DNA of 64,000 bases from assembly GCA_040752855.1 (NCBI GenBank), contig JBFMHP010000001.1, forward strand, positions 62,001 through 126,000, in the 5' to 3' direction. Below the pieces are notes generated by a model. That model was not told where the DNA came from. It saw only the letters and a program-made list of their open reading frames with translations, and made no database searches. Source of the stretch: JBFMHP01 sp040752855. Lineage in GTDB: Bacteria > Pseudomonadota > Gammaproteobacteria > RBG-16-57-12. This document shows, piece by piece, positions 25,250 to 34,701 of this stretch. The position numbers and the translations under genes are program-made. Each line of letters begins with the position of its first letter. Within the stretch, counting starts at the first letter, position 1.

Positions 25250-26018
25250 GTTGCAGCAGGGTTTCACTGCCGCGGTGTTCGATGCAAACCGCATCGATGT
25301 CTGTCGCCACATCCGTGACAACGGCTTGTCCGCCGCGCGGCGCCTGCAGATCTATCGTCATGATGTCTTCACCAAGTTCACCGAGGCCCTGGCCGCGGTC
25401 TATCCGGTGGTGCAGCGCCTGGTCGGCGCAGCGTTTTTCGAACAAACCGCCCGGGAGTACATCGTGCACCATCCCGCGCGGTGTGGCGACGTGCAGGCCT
25501 TCGGCGACCAATTCGCCGATTTTCTCGCCGCGCTGCCGCAGGTCTCGGGGTTGCCCTATCTGCCTGATGTGGCGCGCCTGGAATGGGCCTACCACGAGGT
25601 CTTTCATGCGGCCGACGCGCCGCCGCTCGACCCGAACGCGCTCGCCGCGCTGCCGACTGAAGTGCACGGGGCGCTGCGTTTCATGCTGCATCCCGCCGCG
25701 CGGCTGCTGCGCTCGAACTATCCCGTATTGCGCATCTGGCAGGTGAATCAATCCGAGGCTGACCCCGCCGAGGTGGTGCGCCTCGATGAAGGAGGCGTGC
25801 GACTGCTGGTGATTCGGCGCGGGCTGGACATCGAGTTCGAGACGCTGAGCGAGGGCGCCTTCGCCCTGCTCGATGCCCTCGCGCACGGAGGCACCTTGGC
25901 GTTCGCGTGCGAGTGGGCGATCGCTGCGCAGCCGGATCTCTCGCTCGTGCATTGCCTGAGCGGACACATTCAACGGGCGACCCTGGTGGGATTTCGCCTC
26001 GACTCAACTGCTAACTAG
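25233..26018 (+). CDS. bufC1: BufC1 partner protein (DUF2063)
   Basis: A 261-residue DUF2063 protein: N-terminal helical DNA-binding-like domain with LQQGFTAAVFDA and RLQIYRHDVFTKFTEALAAVYPVVQRLVG, and the FEQTAREYI...HPARCGDVQAFGDQFADFL segment that is diagnostic for the family. In MNIO systems it acts as partner that recruits the precursor peptide. The C-terminal half (from about 180) is a winged-helix-like domain. Cotranslation with bufB1 is indicated by the overlap. Confidence 0.9.
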   Translation: MPTLHELQQGFTAAVFDANRIDVCRHIRDNGLSAARRLQIYRHDVFTKFTEALAAVYPVVQRLVGAAFFEQTAREYIVHHPARCGDVQAFGDQFADFLAALPQVSGLPYLPDVARLEWAYHEVFHAADAPPLDPNALAALPTEVHGALRFMLHPAARLLRSNYPVLRIWQVNQSEADPAEVVRLDEGGVRLLVIRRGLDIEFETLSEGAFALLDALAHGGTLAFACEWAIAAQPDLSLVHCLSGHIQRATLVGFRLDSTAN

Positions 26019-26028
26019 GAGGTGCCTC

Positions 26029-26511
26029 ATGGCCACCATCGCACACGTTCCAAGCAAACCCGTCCAATTCTCGCTGCTGCGCTCGGCCAAGGCATTCATC
26101 CGCGGTCTGGACTTCTTGAGCCCGGTGGGCGATCTCATCGTGCGCCTGTATCTGGCGCAGGTGTTCTTTCAGGCGGGTCTCACCAAGATCCAGAGCTGGG
26201 ACAGCACCGTCGCCCTGTTTACCTACGAATACCAGGTGCCCTTCCTGCCGCCGGAAATCGCGGCCTATATGGGCACCTTTACCGAGCTATTTTTCCCGGT
26301 GTTGCTCGCCGTGGGGCTGGCGGGACGCTTCAGCGCGGCGGTGTTGTTCATCTTCAACATCATCGCGGTCGTCTCCTACCCCGGTCTGATGGAGGCGGGC
26401 GTCGAGCAACACAAGGTGTGGGGCATCCTGCTGCTCATGCCCTTGTTACACGGCCCCGGCCGGCTGTCGCTGGATTACTTCATCGCCAAGCGATTCTTTG
26501 GCGGTGTCTGA
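26029..26511 (+). CDS. DoxX family membrane protein (BufD position)
   Basis: A 160-residue DoxX protein with four transmembrane helices and the family's GLTKIQSWDSTVALFTYEYQVPFLP segment (residues about 50-75). DoxX proteins frequently close bufferin operons; proposed roles are in quinone-linked redox or thiol metabolism in the membrane. AGGAGGTGCCTC lies just before the ATG, eleven bases after bufC1. A second, double DoxX module is fused to NDH-2 further down the same gene run. Confidence 0.9.
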   Translation: MATIAHVPSKPVQFSLLRSAKAFIRGLDFLSPVGDLIVRLYLAQVFFQAGLTKIQSWDSTVALFTYEYQVPFLPPEIAAYMGTFTELFFPVLLAVGLAGRFSAAVLFIFNIIAVVSYPGLMEAGVEQHKVWGILLLMPLLHGPGRLSLDYFIAKRFFGGV

Positions 26512-26544
26512 GTCTGTCAGCAAACACTTTTGAGGAGATCAACC

Positions 26545-27366
26545 ATGAGTATGTCGCGGCAAATGAATTCGGTATTGGAGGGACAACGCGCCCTGATCAC
26601 CGGCGCCAACTCCGGCATCGGTGCCGGCATCGCAGTGGCGCTGGCGGCGGCCGGCGCGCGGGTGGCGGTGAACTTCGTGCGCAGCGCGGAGGACGCCGAA
26701 CGGGTGGTGGAACACATCCGCGCCCAAGGCGGCGAGGCCATCGCCGTGAAGACCGATGTGAGTCAAGAGGATCAGGTCGAGGCCATGTTCGACCAGGTGG
26801 TGGAGGCCTTCGGCGGGTTGGACATCCTGATCAACAACGCGGGGCTGCAAAAGGATGCGCCGTTGGTCGACATGAGCCTCTCCGACTGGGAGGTAGTGAT
26901 GCGCGTGAATCTCACCGGGCAGTTCCTGTGCGCGCGGCGCGCGGCACGCGAGTTCATCCGTCAGGGCGTCGATGCGAAGCGTTCGCCGGCCGCGGGCAAG
27001 ATCATCTGCATCTCCTCGGTGCATGACGTCATCCCCTGGGCGGGTCATGCCAACTACGCGGCCTCCAAGGGCGGGGTGATGATGCTGATGAAGACCCTGG
27101 CGCAGGAGCTCGCCGCGCACAAGATCCGCGTCAACAGCATCTCGCCCGGGGCGATCAAGACCCCCATCAACCACACCGCCTGGGCCACGCCCGAGAAGGA
27201 GGCCGAGCTGCTGGAGCTTATCCCCTACGGGCGGGTGGGCGAGACCGCCGACATCGGGCGCGCCGCGGTGTGGCTCGCCTCGGACGAATCCGACTACGTG
27301 AGCGGTGCGACCCTGTATGTCGACGGCGGGATGACGCTCTACCCCTCGTTCCGCTATGGAGGCTGA
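26545..27366 (+). CDS. SDR oxidoreductase, glucose 1-dehydrogenase-like
   Basis: A 273-residue classical SDR with TGANSGIG (residues 17-24), NNAG near 95-98, catalytic Ser in ICISSVHD, YAASK (Tyr/Lys pair near 168-172) and the C-terminal SGATLYVDGGMTLYPSFRYGG that marks the bacterial glucose 1-dehydrogenase group. It probably oxidises a sugar or polyol with NAD(P). The ATG is placed by a GAGGAGATCAACC ribosome-binding site. It starts the sugar-oxidation part of the gene run, 33 bases after doxX. Confidence 0.9.
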   Translation: MSMSRQMNSVLEGQRALITGANSGIGAGIAVALAAAGARVAVNFVRSAEDAERVVEHIRAQGGEAIAVKTDVSQEDQVEAMFDQVVEAFGGLDILINNAGLQKDAPLVDMSLSDWEVVMRVNLTGQFLCARRAAREFIRQGVDAKRSPAAGKIICISSVHDVIPWAGHANYAASKGGVMMLMKTLAQELAAHKIRVNSISPGAIKTPINHTAWATPEKEAELLELIPYGRVGETADIGRAAVWLASDESDYVSGATLYVDGGMTLYPSFRYGG

Positions 27367-27367
27367 G

Positions 27368-28402
27368 ATGCGCGCGCGACTGCACCACGTCCTTGGTCTT
27401 GCCACCGGACTGGCACTGCTCCTCGCAGGCGCGGCGGCGGCCGAGGCGCCAACCGGCAGCGCCAGCGACTCACGGGGGGATCGCACCGGACTGCCCGAGG
27501 GCGAGCAACCGTGGTGGCCGAGCCGCTATGGGGCCGACGACCAGCTCGGCACGCTGAACGAGATCACGCCCGCGGTGGTGCGCGCCGCCGCAGCCCTGGT
27601 CAAACAGGGCCGGGTGGTGGACCTCGGCCGCGTCCTGGACGCGGACACGCCCAAGTTTCCCGGCCGTTATTGGCACCAGAGCATCGAGGTCTCGCCCCAC
27701 TTCACCAACCTGCGCCGCCCCGACCGTCATGGCAAGGGCTGGGGCAGGAACGAGATCAACTGGATCACCGAGATCCAAGCCGGGACCTTCCAGGTCGGCA
27801 CCCAGCTCGATTCCATCGGGCATATCCAGATCGGCGACCGTTTCTATAACGGCTGGACCGCCCGCGACGTGGTCGAGCCCTGGGGCCTGAACCGTTTCGG
27901 CATGGAGGGCGTGCCGCCGATCGTCACGCGCGGCGTGCTGATCGACATCGCCGCCTACAAGGGCGTGGCGCGACTGCCCAAGGGCTATGTCATCACCGTG
28001 GCGGACATGGAGGGTGCCCTCAAGCGCCAGGGCATCGACATTCGCGCCGGGGATGCGGTGCTGATCCACACCGGCTGGGGCGGTCTGTGGGGCAAGGACA
28101 ACGCAGCGTTTCTCGATGGCGAGCCGGGGCCGGGCCTGGCGGTGGTCCAGTGGCTCTACGACCGGCACATCGCCCTCACCGGGGCCGATACCTGGAGCTA
28201 CGGGCCGGTACCCGGCGAGGACCCCGAGCGGCCGTTTCTGGTGCCCCAGACCATGTACGTCAAGCTGGGCCTGTTCGGCCTGGAGAATCTCGCCACCGAA
28301 GAACTCGCCGCGCGCGGCATCCATGAGTTTCTGTTCACGGTCACCCACGCCAAGACGCGCGGTTCCACCGCCGCGGTCATCGCCCCGGCGGCGCTTTATT
28401 GA
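27368..28402 (+). CDS. periplasmic cyclase-family (kynurenine-formamidase-like) protein
   Basis: A 344-residue protein with a signal peptide (residues 1-21, LGLATGLALLLAGAAAAEA) and a cyclase/arylformamidase domain (PF04199). The metal-binding motif appears as QVGTQLDSIGH, where the usual leading His of HxGTxxDxxxH is Gln; the Asp and final His are kept. Later motifs AGDAVLIHTGWGGLWGKD and FTVTHAKTRGSTAAVIAPAALY fit the family. The enzyme should hydrolyse an amide or lactone-like bond in the periplasm; here a sugar lactone is attractive given the neighbours, but that is inference. GGAGG five bases upstream places the start, two bases after the SDR stop. Confidence 0.82.
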   Translation: MRARLHHVLGLATGLALLLAGAAAAEAPTGSASDSRGDRTGLPEGEQPWWPSRYGADDQLGTLNEITPAVVRAAAALVKQGRVVDLGRVLDADTPKFPGRYWHQSIEVSPHFTNLRRPDRHGKGWGRNEINWITEIQAGTFQVGTQLDSIGHIQIGDRFYNGWTARDVVEPWGLNRFGMEGVPPIVTRGVLIDIAAYKGVARLPKGYVITVADMEGALKRQGIDIRAGDAVLIHTGWGGLWGKDNAAFLDGEPGPGLAVVQWLYDRHIALTGADTWSYGPVPGEDPERPFLVPQTMYVKLGLFGLENLATEELAARGIHEFLFTVTHAKTRGSTAAVIAPAALY

Positions 28403-28414
28403 GGAGGACGCGAT

Positions 28415-29851
28415 ATGGACCGCCCATATGACTATCTCATCGTCGGTTCCGGCGCCGGGGGCTCGGCGGCGGCCTACCGGCTGGCCCTGAGCGGCAAGCG
28501 CGTGCTGCTGCTGGAGAAGGGCGAACGACTGCCGCGCGATGGCAGCACGCTCGATCCCGACACCGTGCTGCGCCAGGGCACGTTCAAGAATCACGAGGCC
28601 TGGGAGGACGGCGGCGGCAAGACGGTCTTCCCGCAGGAATACTACAACGTCGGCGGCAAGACCAAATGGTATGGCGCAGCCCTGCTGCGCTTCGCGCCGC
28701 ACGAATTCGGCGCCGAGGCAGATTACGGCTGCCTGCCCTGGCCCATCGAATATCAGGATCTCGAACCCTATTACACCGAGGCCGAGCAGTTGTTGGGCAC
28801 GCGCCACTTCCCGATCGAACCCCAGTTCGGGCGCATTGTCGCGCGGCTCACCAATGGTCCCGGCTGGCAATCCCAGCCGATGCCGCTCGGCCTGATGCTG
28901 GATATCGCGGCGGATGCAGGCGAGGCCAGTCACTTCGACGGCTTCGCCTCGGTCAAGGGACTCAAGTTCGATGCCGAGCAGGCCTTTCTCGGGCGCATCA
29001 CCGCGCCTAACTTCACCCTGGTCACCGGCAAGGCGGTCAGCGAATTGCTGGCGCACCCGGACGGGCGGCGCATCCAGGGCGTGGCCTGCGCCGACGGCAG
29101 CCGCTACCAGGCCGAGGTGGTGCTGCTCGCCGCCGGCGCGCTGCATTCACCGCGTCTGTTGCAGCACTACGTGGAGCGCGCGGGCCTCACCGCGGCCCTG
29201 CCCGGCGCGGGCCTGATCGGGCGGTACTACAAGTGCCACCTCAACACCGCCTTGCTCGCTTTCTCACGCCACCGCAAGACCGATCTGCTGTGCAAGACGG
29301 CGTTGCTGCGTCATGCGGACTTCCCGCACAGCAGCGTGCAACCGCTGGGCGGCGCGCTGGAGGGGGACATCCTGTCGGGCGAGCTCTCCCCCTGGGTGCC
29401 GCACCGCCTGTGCGCCGGCCTGGGCCATCATGCCTACGGCTTTTTCCTCACCACCGAGGACGCCAGCGCCGCGGATAACCGTGTGGTGAGCGAAGGCAAC
29501 GGCACCCTGCACCCGCGCCTCGACTATCAGCGCCGCCGCATCCCCAAAGCCGCGGCGGAACATCGCGCCTTCGTGGGCCGCTTCCGTCGCGCCCTGTTGC
29601 GCAGCGGCTTCGTGAGCTTCGCCCGCGCCATGCCGCTCGAGGCTACGGCGCATGCCTGCGGCACCCTGGTGACCGGCGCCGATCCCGCCCGCTCCGTGGT
29701 GGATCGTAACGGCCGGGTGCACGGCCTGGAGAATCTGTACGTGGTGGACGGCAGCGTGCTGGCGCGCTCCAGTCGCGTCAATCCCTCACTCACCATCTAT
29801 GCCTGGGCGCTGCGCACCGCCGCAGGCCTCGAACCGGGAGGACACGCATGA
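28415..29851 (+). CDS. GMC-family FAD oxidoreductase
   Basis: A 478-residue glucose-methanol-choline oxidoreductase. It begins with the FAD dinucleotide fold DYLIVGSGAGGSAAAYRL (residues 5-22), contains NVGGKTKWYGAALLRF (80-95), the catalytic-domain ATAHACGTLVTG (near 410-421, with the conserved His) and ends with DGSVLARSSRVNPSLTIYAWALR, the second GMC signature. No signal peptide is visible, so it is either cytosolic or exported by a partner. The cytochrome and small subunits found in gluconate dehydrogenase-type complexes are not encoded nearby. It overlaps the next gene by four bases (ATGA). Confidence 0.9.
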   Translation: MDRPYDYLIVGSGAGGSAAAYRLALSGKRVLLLEKGERLPRDGSTLDPDTVLRQGTFKNHEAWEDGGGKTVFPQEYYNVGGKTKWYGAALLRFAPHEFGAEADYGCLPWPIEYQDLEPYYTEAEQLLGTRHFPIEPQFGRIVARLTNGPGWQSQPMPLGLMLDIAADAGEASHFDGFASVKGLKFDAEQAFLGRITAPNFTLVTGKAVSELLAHPDGRRIQGVACADGSRYQAEVVLLAAGALHSPRLLQHYVERAGLTAALPGAGLIGRYYKCHLNTALLAFSRHRKTDLLCKTALLRHADFPHSSVQPLGGALEGDILSGELSPWVPHRLCAGLGHHAYGFFLTTEDASAADNRVVSEGNGTLHPRLDYQRRRIPKAAAEHRAFVGRFRRALLRSGFVSFARAMPLEATAHACGTLVTGADPARSVVDRNGRVHGLENLYVVDGSVLARSSRVNPSLTIYAWALRTAAGLEPGGHA

Positions 29852-31923
29852 ACGCCTCACTGCCCGACTTCATCCGTTTTGGCCGCGAGATCTGCGGCGA
29901 CCTCGCCCAGGCTGAACGGCGCGAGTGGTGGCTCGCCAACGGGCTGGGGGCGTATGCCGCCGGCACCGTGGCGGGCACCCTCACGCGCCGCTACCACGGT
30001 CTGCTGATCGCGCCGCTCGCGCCCCCGCTCGGACGCTTCCTGGTGCTGGCCAAGGCCGATGCCACGCTGCACAATGGCGCGCGGCGCTTGCCTCTCTACA
30101 CCAACCGCTGGGGCGGGGAGGTGGTCGATCCCGCCGGGCATGTGCACATCGAATCCTTCCGGCTCGAGGGCCGCATGCCGGTGTGGCGCTATGCCGTGGA
30201 CGGACTCACGCTGGAGCAGCGCATCTGGCTGGAACCGGGATCGCACACCAGTTACGTCGCCTGGCGCGTGGAAGCCGCGCCAAACGCGCCGGAGCGCGCG
30301 CTGCGGCTCAGTGTGAAGCTCCTGGTCAACGCCCGCGATCACCACGGCAGCAGCCAGCCCTGGGGCTTCAATCCGGTCATCGAAAACGATACCAACACGC
30401 TGCGCGTGATCCACCCCAACTGGTTCACCCTGCATCTCCACGCTCGGGGCGGGGTCCTCGCGAGCGATCACAGCTGGTACGAGAACTTCGATTTACCCGT
30501 GGAACGCGAGCGCGGCCTACCCGAGCGCGACACTCATCTCTGCGTCGGCACGGCCCAACTCGACCTCACGCCGGGCGAGTGGGTGGGGGTGGTGGCGAGT
30601 CTCCAGCCCCAGCCTTCCCTGTATCTCGACGAGGCGATGCGCCGCTTCGCCGCGCATGACCGGGGACAGCTGCGCCGCATGCAGGTCACCGTCCCCGAGT
30701 TCCACGCGGCCCCGGACTGGATCCAACAGCTGGCGCTTGCCGCCGACAGCTTTTTATTCGCGCGTCCGCTGCCCGACCTCCCCGAGGGGGAATCGGTGAT
30801 CGCCGGTTACCCCTGGTTCGGCGACTGGGGGCGCGACACCATGATCGCCCTGCCGGGCCTGACCTTGGCCACCGGCCGCCACGACAGCGCGCGGCGCATC
30901 CTGGAGACCTTCGCCCGCTTCGTCGACCGGGGCATGCTGCCGAACGTCTTCCCCGGCGCGGGTGAGCACGCCGACTACAACACCGTCGACGCGGCCTTGT
31001 GGTATGTCGAGGCATGGCGCGCCTATGTCGAGGCGAGCGGGGATCTGGCCAGCCTGCGCCGGGTGTTTCCGGTACTCGCCGACATCATCCGCTGGCATGT
31101 CGCGGGCACCCGCTACGGCATCGGCATGGACACCGCCGACGGGCTGCTGCGCGCCGGCGAGCCCGGGGTGCAGCTCACCTGGATGGACGCCAAGGTCGGC
31201 GACTGGGTGGTCACGCCGCGCATCGGCAAGCCGGTGGAGATCAGCGCGCTGTGGTTCAACGCCTTGCAGATCATGGCGGGTTTCGCCCGCCAGCTCGGCG
31301 AGGCCACCGAGGACTATCAGGCGCTCGCCGAGCAGGTCCGCCAAGGCATGCAGCGCTTCATCACCCCCGGGCGCCACGGTCTGTTCGACGTGCTCGACGG
31401 CCCTGCTGGCAATGACGCCAGCGTGCGCCCGAACCAGATCTTCGCGGTGAGTCTGCCGCACAGCGCGCTCGAACCTGCGATGCAGCGGGCGGTGGTCACG
31501 CAATGCGCCGAACAGCTGCTCACCTCCTACGGCCTGCGGTCTCTCGCCCCGGATCACCCGGACTTCCGCCCCCATTACCAGGGAGGGGTGGGAGAGCGCG
31601 ATGGGGGCTATCACCAAGGCCCGGTCTGGGGCTGGCTGCTGGGGCATTTCGCCTTGGCGGAGTATCGGGTCTCGGGCGATGCACATGCGGCGCAACGGCG
31701 GCTTGAACCGATCCGCAATCATCTGCTCGACGCCGGCCTGGGCACCGTGAGCGAGATCTTCGACGGCGCCCCGCCGCATACCCCGCGCGGTGCCCCGGCC
31801 CAGGCCTGGTCGGTGGCAGCGGTGTTGGAGGCCTGGTGGCGCCTGGAGCGCGCCCGGCGCGCCGCGGCGGACCGGCCGCAGCTTGCGCGGGTGCGGCGGG
31901 ATGCAGTGGTCGCAGAAACTTAG
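29848..31923 (+). CDS. glycogen-debranching (amylo-alpha-1,6-glucosidase-like) enzyme, GH133 type
   Basis: A 691-residue enzyme with an N-terminal GDE_N beta-sandwich (REWWLANGLGAYAAGTVAGTLTRRYHGLLIA, residues 25-55) and a C-terminal (alpha/alpha)6 barrel that contains the signature GYPWFGDWGRDTMIALPGL near residues 318-336 and LTWMDAKVGDWVVTPR near 444-459, where the acidic catalytic residues lie. The ending DGAPPHTPRGAPAQAWSVA matches bacterial amylo-alpha-1,6-glucosidases. It cleaves alpha-1,6 branches of glycogen-like glucans. No signal peptide, so it acts in the cytosol. Starts in overlap with the GMC gene. Confidence 0.92.
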   Translation: MNASLPDFIRFGREICGDLAQAERREWWLANGLGAYAAGTVAGTLTRRYHGLLIAPLAPPLGRFLVLAKADATLHNGARRLPLYTNRWGGEVVDPAGHVHIESFRLEGRMPVWRYAVDGLTLEQRIWLEPGSHTSYVAWRVEAAPNAPERALRLSVKLLVNARDHHGSSQPWGFNPVIENDTNTLRVIHPNWFTLHLHARGGVLASDHSWYENFDLPVERERGLPERDTHLCVGTAQLDLTPGEWVGVVASLQPQPSLYLDEAMRRFAAHDRGQLRRMQVTVPEFHAAPDWIQQLALAADSFLFARPLPDLPEGESVIAGYPWFGDWGRDTMIALPGLTLATGRHDSARRILETFARFVDRGMLPNVFPGAGEHADYNTVDAALWYVEAWRAYVEASGDLASLRRVFPVLADIIRWHVAGTRYGIGMDTADGLLRAGEPGVQLTWMDAKVGDWVVTPRIGKPVEISALWFNALQIMAGFARQLGEATEDYQALAEQVRQGMQRFITPGRHGLFDVLDGPAGNDASVRPNQIFAVSLPHSALEPAMQRAVVTQCAEQLLTSYGLRSLAPDHPDFRPHYQGGVGERDGGYHQGPVWGWLLGHFALAEYRVSGDAHAAQRRLEPIRNHLLDAGLGTVSEIFDGAPPHTPRGAPAQAWSVAAVLEAWWRLERARRAAADRPQLARVRRDAVVAET

Positions 31924-31977
31924 GGTGGGTTCAGCCCCACACACTCATCACTCACTTCGGTTGAGGAGGACTCAACA

Positions 31978-34701
31978 ATGGACATCAAACTCAATGCAGA
32001 ACGCCAGCGCCTGGAGCAACAGCGCGCCGGGCGCGAAAACTGGCGCCTCTGGGGCCCGTATCTTTCGGAGCGCGCCTGGGGCACGGTGCGTGAGGACTAC
32101 AGTCCCCACGGCACCGCCTGGGAAGACTTCGATCACGACCAGGCGCGTTCGCGCGCCTACCGCTGGAACGAGGACGGCCTGGGCGGCATCTGCGACGAGC
32201 AGCAGCGGCTCTGCCTGGCGCTGGCGCTGTGGAACGGGCGCGACCCGATCCTGAAAGAACGCGCCTTCGGTCTCACTGGCAACCAAGGCAACCACGGCGA
32301 AGACGTGAAGGAGTATTACTTCTATGTCGACGCCACCCCCTCCCACAGCTACCTGCGCTACCGCTACCTCTACCCACAGGCCGAGTATCCCTATGCCTGG
32401 CTGGTCCGCGAAAATGCCCGGCGCGGCCGGCACGAGCCCCCGTTCAACTTGCTCGACACCGGCGTGTTTCAACACGACCGCTACTGGGATGTCGAGGTCG
32501 CCTACGCCAAGGCTGGACCCGACGAGATCCACGTCCGTATCCAGACCGTCAACCGCGCCCCCGAGGCGGCGACGCTCCACCTGCTGCCGACACTGTGGTT
32601 TCGCAACACCTGGTCCTGGGAGGAGGAGCGCGAGCCGCGTCCGCTGCTCCAGGCCACGCCCGCGCCGGACGGCGCCGCCTGGGCACTGGAGGCCCGGCAC
32701 CCGACGCTGGGCAACTACTACCTCTACGGGCGCAACCAGGCGCAGCCGCTCTACACCGAAAACGAATCCAACACCGAGCGGCTGTGGGGCCAGCCCAATC
32801 ACACGCCCTATGTGAAGGATGCCTTTCACCGCCTGGTCGTCGCCGGTGAGACCGGGGCCATCAATCCTGCCGCAGAAGGCACCAAGTTCGCCGCCTGGCA
32901 CCGTCTCAACGTCGCCAGCGGGGAGTCGGCCCGCATCGAGCTGGTACTCAGCGCCGCGCCGCTCAAGCAGCCCTTTGTCCGCAGCGAGGCGGTGTTCAGC
33001 GCACGCGCCTCCGAGGCCGATGGTTTCTATCGTGACTTGTTGCCCGAGGCCGGCACCGAAGACCACCGCATCATGCGCCAGGCGCTTGCCGGCATGATCT
33101 GGAGCAAGCAGTTTTTCCACTACGACGTGGAGCGCTGGCTGAATGGCGACCAGTTCCCCCCGCCCGACGGCCACCGCCGCGGGCGCAACCGGCAATGGCG
33201 CCATCTCAAGGCCGCCGACATCATCTCCATGCCCGACGCCTGGGAGTACCCGTGGTTCGCCGCCTGGGACCTCGCCTACCACTGCGCGGCGCTCTCTCTG
33301 GTGGATGTGGACTTCGCCAAGGACCAGCTCGAGCTGCTGCTCAAGGAGTATTACCTGCATCCCAACGGACAGATACCGGCCTATGAGTGGGCGTTCGGCG
33401 ACGTCAATCCGCCGGTGCACGCCATGGCCACTCTCAAGGCGTTTCGCGCCGAGCGCGTGCAGCGCGGGGTGGGCGATATGGATTTTCTGCACCGGGTCTT
33501 CAACAAACTGCTGCTCAACTACGCCTGGTGGATCAACCGCAAGGACATCGACGGGCACAACGTCTTCGAAGGCGGCTTCCTGGGGCTGGACAACATCTCG
33601 GTGATCGACCGCTCTCAGCCCCTGCCGCCGGGATTTGCCCTCAAACAGGCGGACGCCACCGGCTGGATGGCGATGTTCGCCCTCAACATGACCATAATGG
33701 CGCTGGAGCTCGCCGCCACCGATCCGGATTTCGAGGACATCGCGATCCAGACCTACCAACAGTTCCTGTCCATCGCCAACAGCATCGGCGGGCACACCGA
33801 CAGCGGCATCTCGCTGTGGGATGCCGAGGCCGGCTTCTTCAAGGACGTGCTGATCACCCCCGACGGACAACGGCATCACATCGACGTCTACTCCTGGGTC
33901 GGGCTGATCCCGCTGTTTGCCTGCGAGATCGTCGATCAACGCCTGCTGCGCGCCGCCCCGCGCTTTCGCGCGATGCTGCGCACGCACGCGGAAGGGGTCT
34001 TTCAGGGCAACTATGTCTGCGCTTGTCCGGAGTTCGAGAACGAGCGCGGCGAACACCTGCTGGCGCTCGCCGACCACACCAAGCTCCCAGCCATCCTGGA
34101 GCACCTGCTCAATGAGGACGAGTTCCTGTCGCGTTTTGGGGTGCGCAGCGTGAGCCGCCGCCACAGCACGCACCAGGAACTCGGCGTGCTGCCGGGCCTC
34201 GGCCGCGCCATGATTGAGTACCTGCCGGGCGAATCCAACAGCGGGCTGTTCGGCGGCAACTCCAACTGGCGCGGCCCGATCTGGATGCCATGCAACTACA
34301 CCCTGATCCAGGCACTGGAGAAATACCACCGCTACCTCGGCGATGCCTTCACCGTGCCGGTGCCGTTCCTCGGCGGGCGCGCGCTCACACTCAAGGAGAT
34401 CGCGGCGCTGCTCTCCGAGCGTCTGGTGGACATCTTCCGGCGCAACGAGCAGGGCCTGATCCCGGCCTTCCCGCCGGACAGCCCGTTCCAGCGCAATCCC
34501 TACTGGCAGGATCTGCTGCTCTTCAACGAGTACTTCCACGGCGAGACCGGCCAGGGGCTGGGCGCCGCGCATCAGACCGGCTGGACCGGCCTGGTCGCCA
34601 ATCTGGTGTTCCGCCGCTATCGTCAGGACATCCCGGAATTCTGGCGCGAGCACCGCGAGGAGAGGCGGGAGGCGCGGCGCGCCGTCCCGGTGCCGGCATG
34701 A
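31978..34701 (+). CDS. glucosidase of GH63 (MGH1-like) type
   Basis: A 907-residue protein homologous to bacterial glucosidases related to mannosyl-oligosaccharide glucosidase. Evidence: ERAWGTVREDYSPHGTAWEDFDHDQARSRAYRWNEDGLGG near the N terminus, LTGNQGNHGEDVKEYYFYVD, then the (alpha/alpha)6 barrel with WSKQFFHYDVERWLNGD (around 378-394), AWEYPWFAAWDLAYHCAALSLVD (near 421-443) and GNSNWRGPIWMPCNYTLIQ near the end, which hold the candidate catalytic acids. It should hydrolyse alpha-glucosides. Often found beside amylo-alpha-1,6-glucosidase genes, as here. A GAGGAGGACTCAACA ribosome-binding site precedes the ATG; it overlaps the DoxX-NDH-2 gene by four bases. Confidence 0.88.
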   Translation: MDIKLNAERQRLEQQRAGRENWRLWGPYLSERAWGTVREDYSPHGTAWEDFDHDQARSRAYRWNEDGLGGICDEQQRLCLALALWNGRDPILKERAFGLTGNQGNHGEDVKEYYFYVDATPSHSYLRYRYLYPQAEYPYAWLVRENARRGRHEPPFNLLDTGVFQHDRYWDVEVAYAKAGPDEIHVRIQTVNRAPEAATLHLLPTLWFRNTWSWEEEREPRPLLQATPAPDGAAWALEARHPTLGNYYLYGRNQAQPLYTENESNTERLWGQPNHTPYVKDAFHRLVVAGETGAINPAAEGTKFAAWHRLNVASGESARIELVLSAAPLKQPFVRSEAVFSARASEADGFYRDLLPEAGTEDHRIMRQALAGMIWSKQFFHYDVERWLNGDQFPPPDGHRRGRNRQWRHLKAADIISMPDAWEYPWFAAWDLAYHCAALSLVDVDFAKDQLELLLKEYYLHPNGQIPAYEWAFGDVNPPVHAMATLKAFRAERVQRGVGDMDFLHRVFNKLLLNYAWWINRKDIDGHNVFEGGFLGLDNISVIDRSQPLPPGFALKQADATGWMAMFALNMTIMALELAATDPDFEDIAIQTYQQFLSIANSIGGHTDSGISLWDAEAGFFKDVLITPDGQRHHIDVYSWVGLIPLFACEIVDQRLLRAAPRFRAMLRTHAEGVFQGNYVCACPEFENERGEHLLALADHTKLPAILEHLLNEDEFLSRFGVRSVSRRHSTHQELGVLPGLGRAMIEYLPGESNSGLFGGNSNWRGPIWMPCNYTLIQALEKYHRYLGDAFTVPVPFLGGRALTLKEIAALLSERLVDIFRRNEQGLIPAFPPDSPFQRNPYWQDLLLFNEYFHGETGQGLGAAHQTGWTGLVANLVFRRYRQDIPEFWREHREERREARRAVPVPA

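Noticed and set aside
27470..29146. 558-codon minus-strand ORF
   Set aside because: It is the antisense shadow of the cyclase and GMC genes, has no recognisable protein features, and arises from high GC third positions.
31972..34653. 893-codon minus-strand ORF
   Set aside because: Antisense of the GH63-type glucosidase; low-complexity Gly/Val/Leu composition and no domain.
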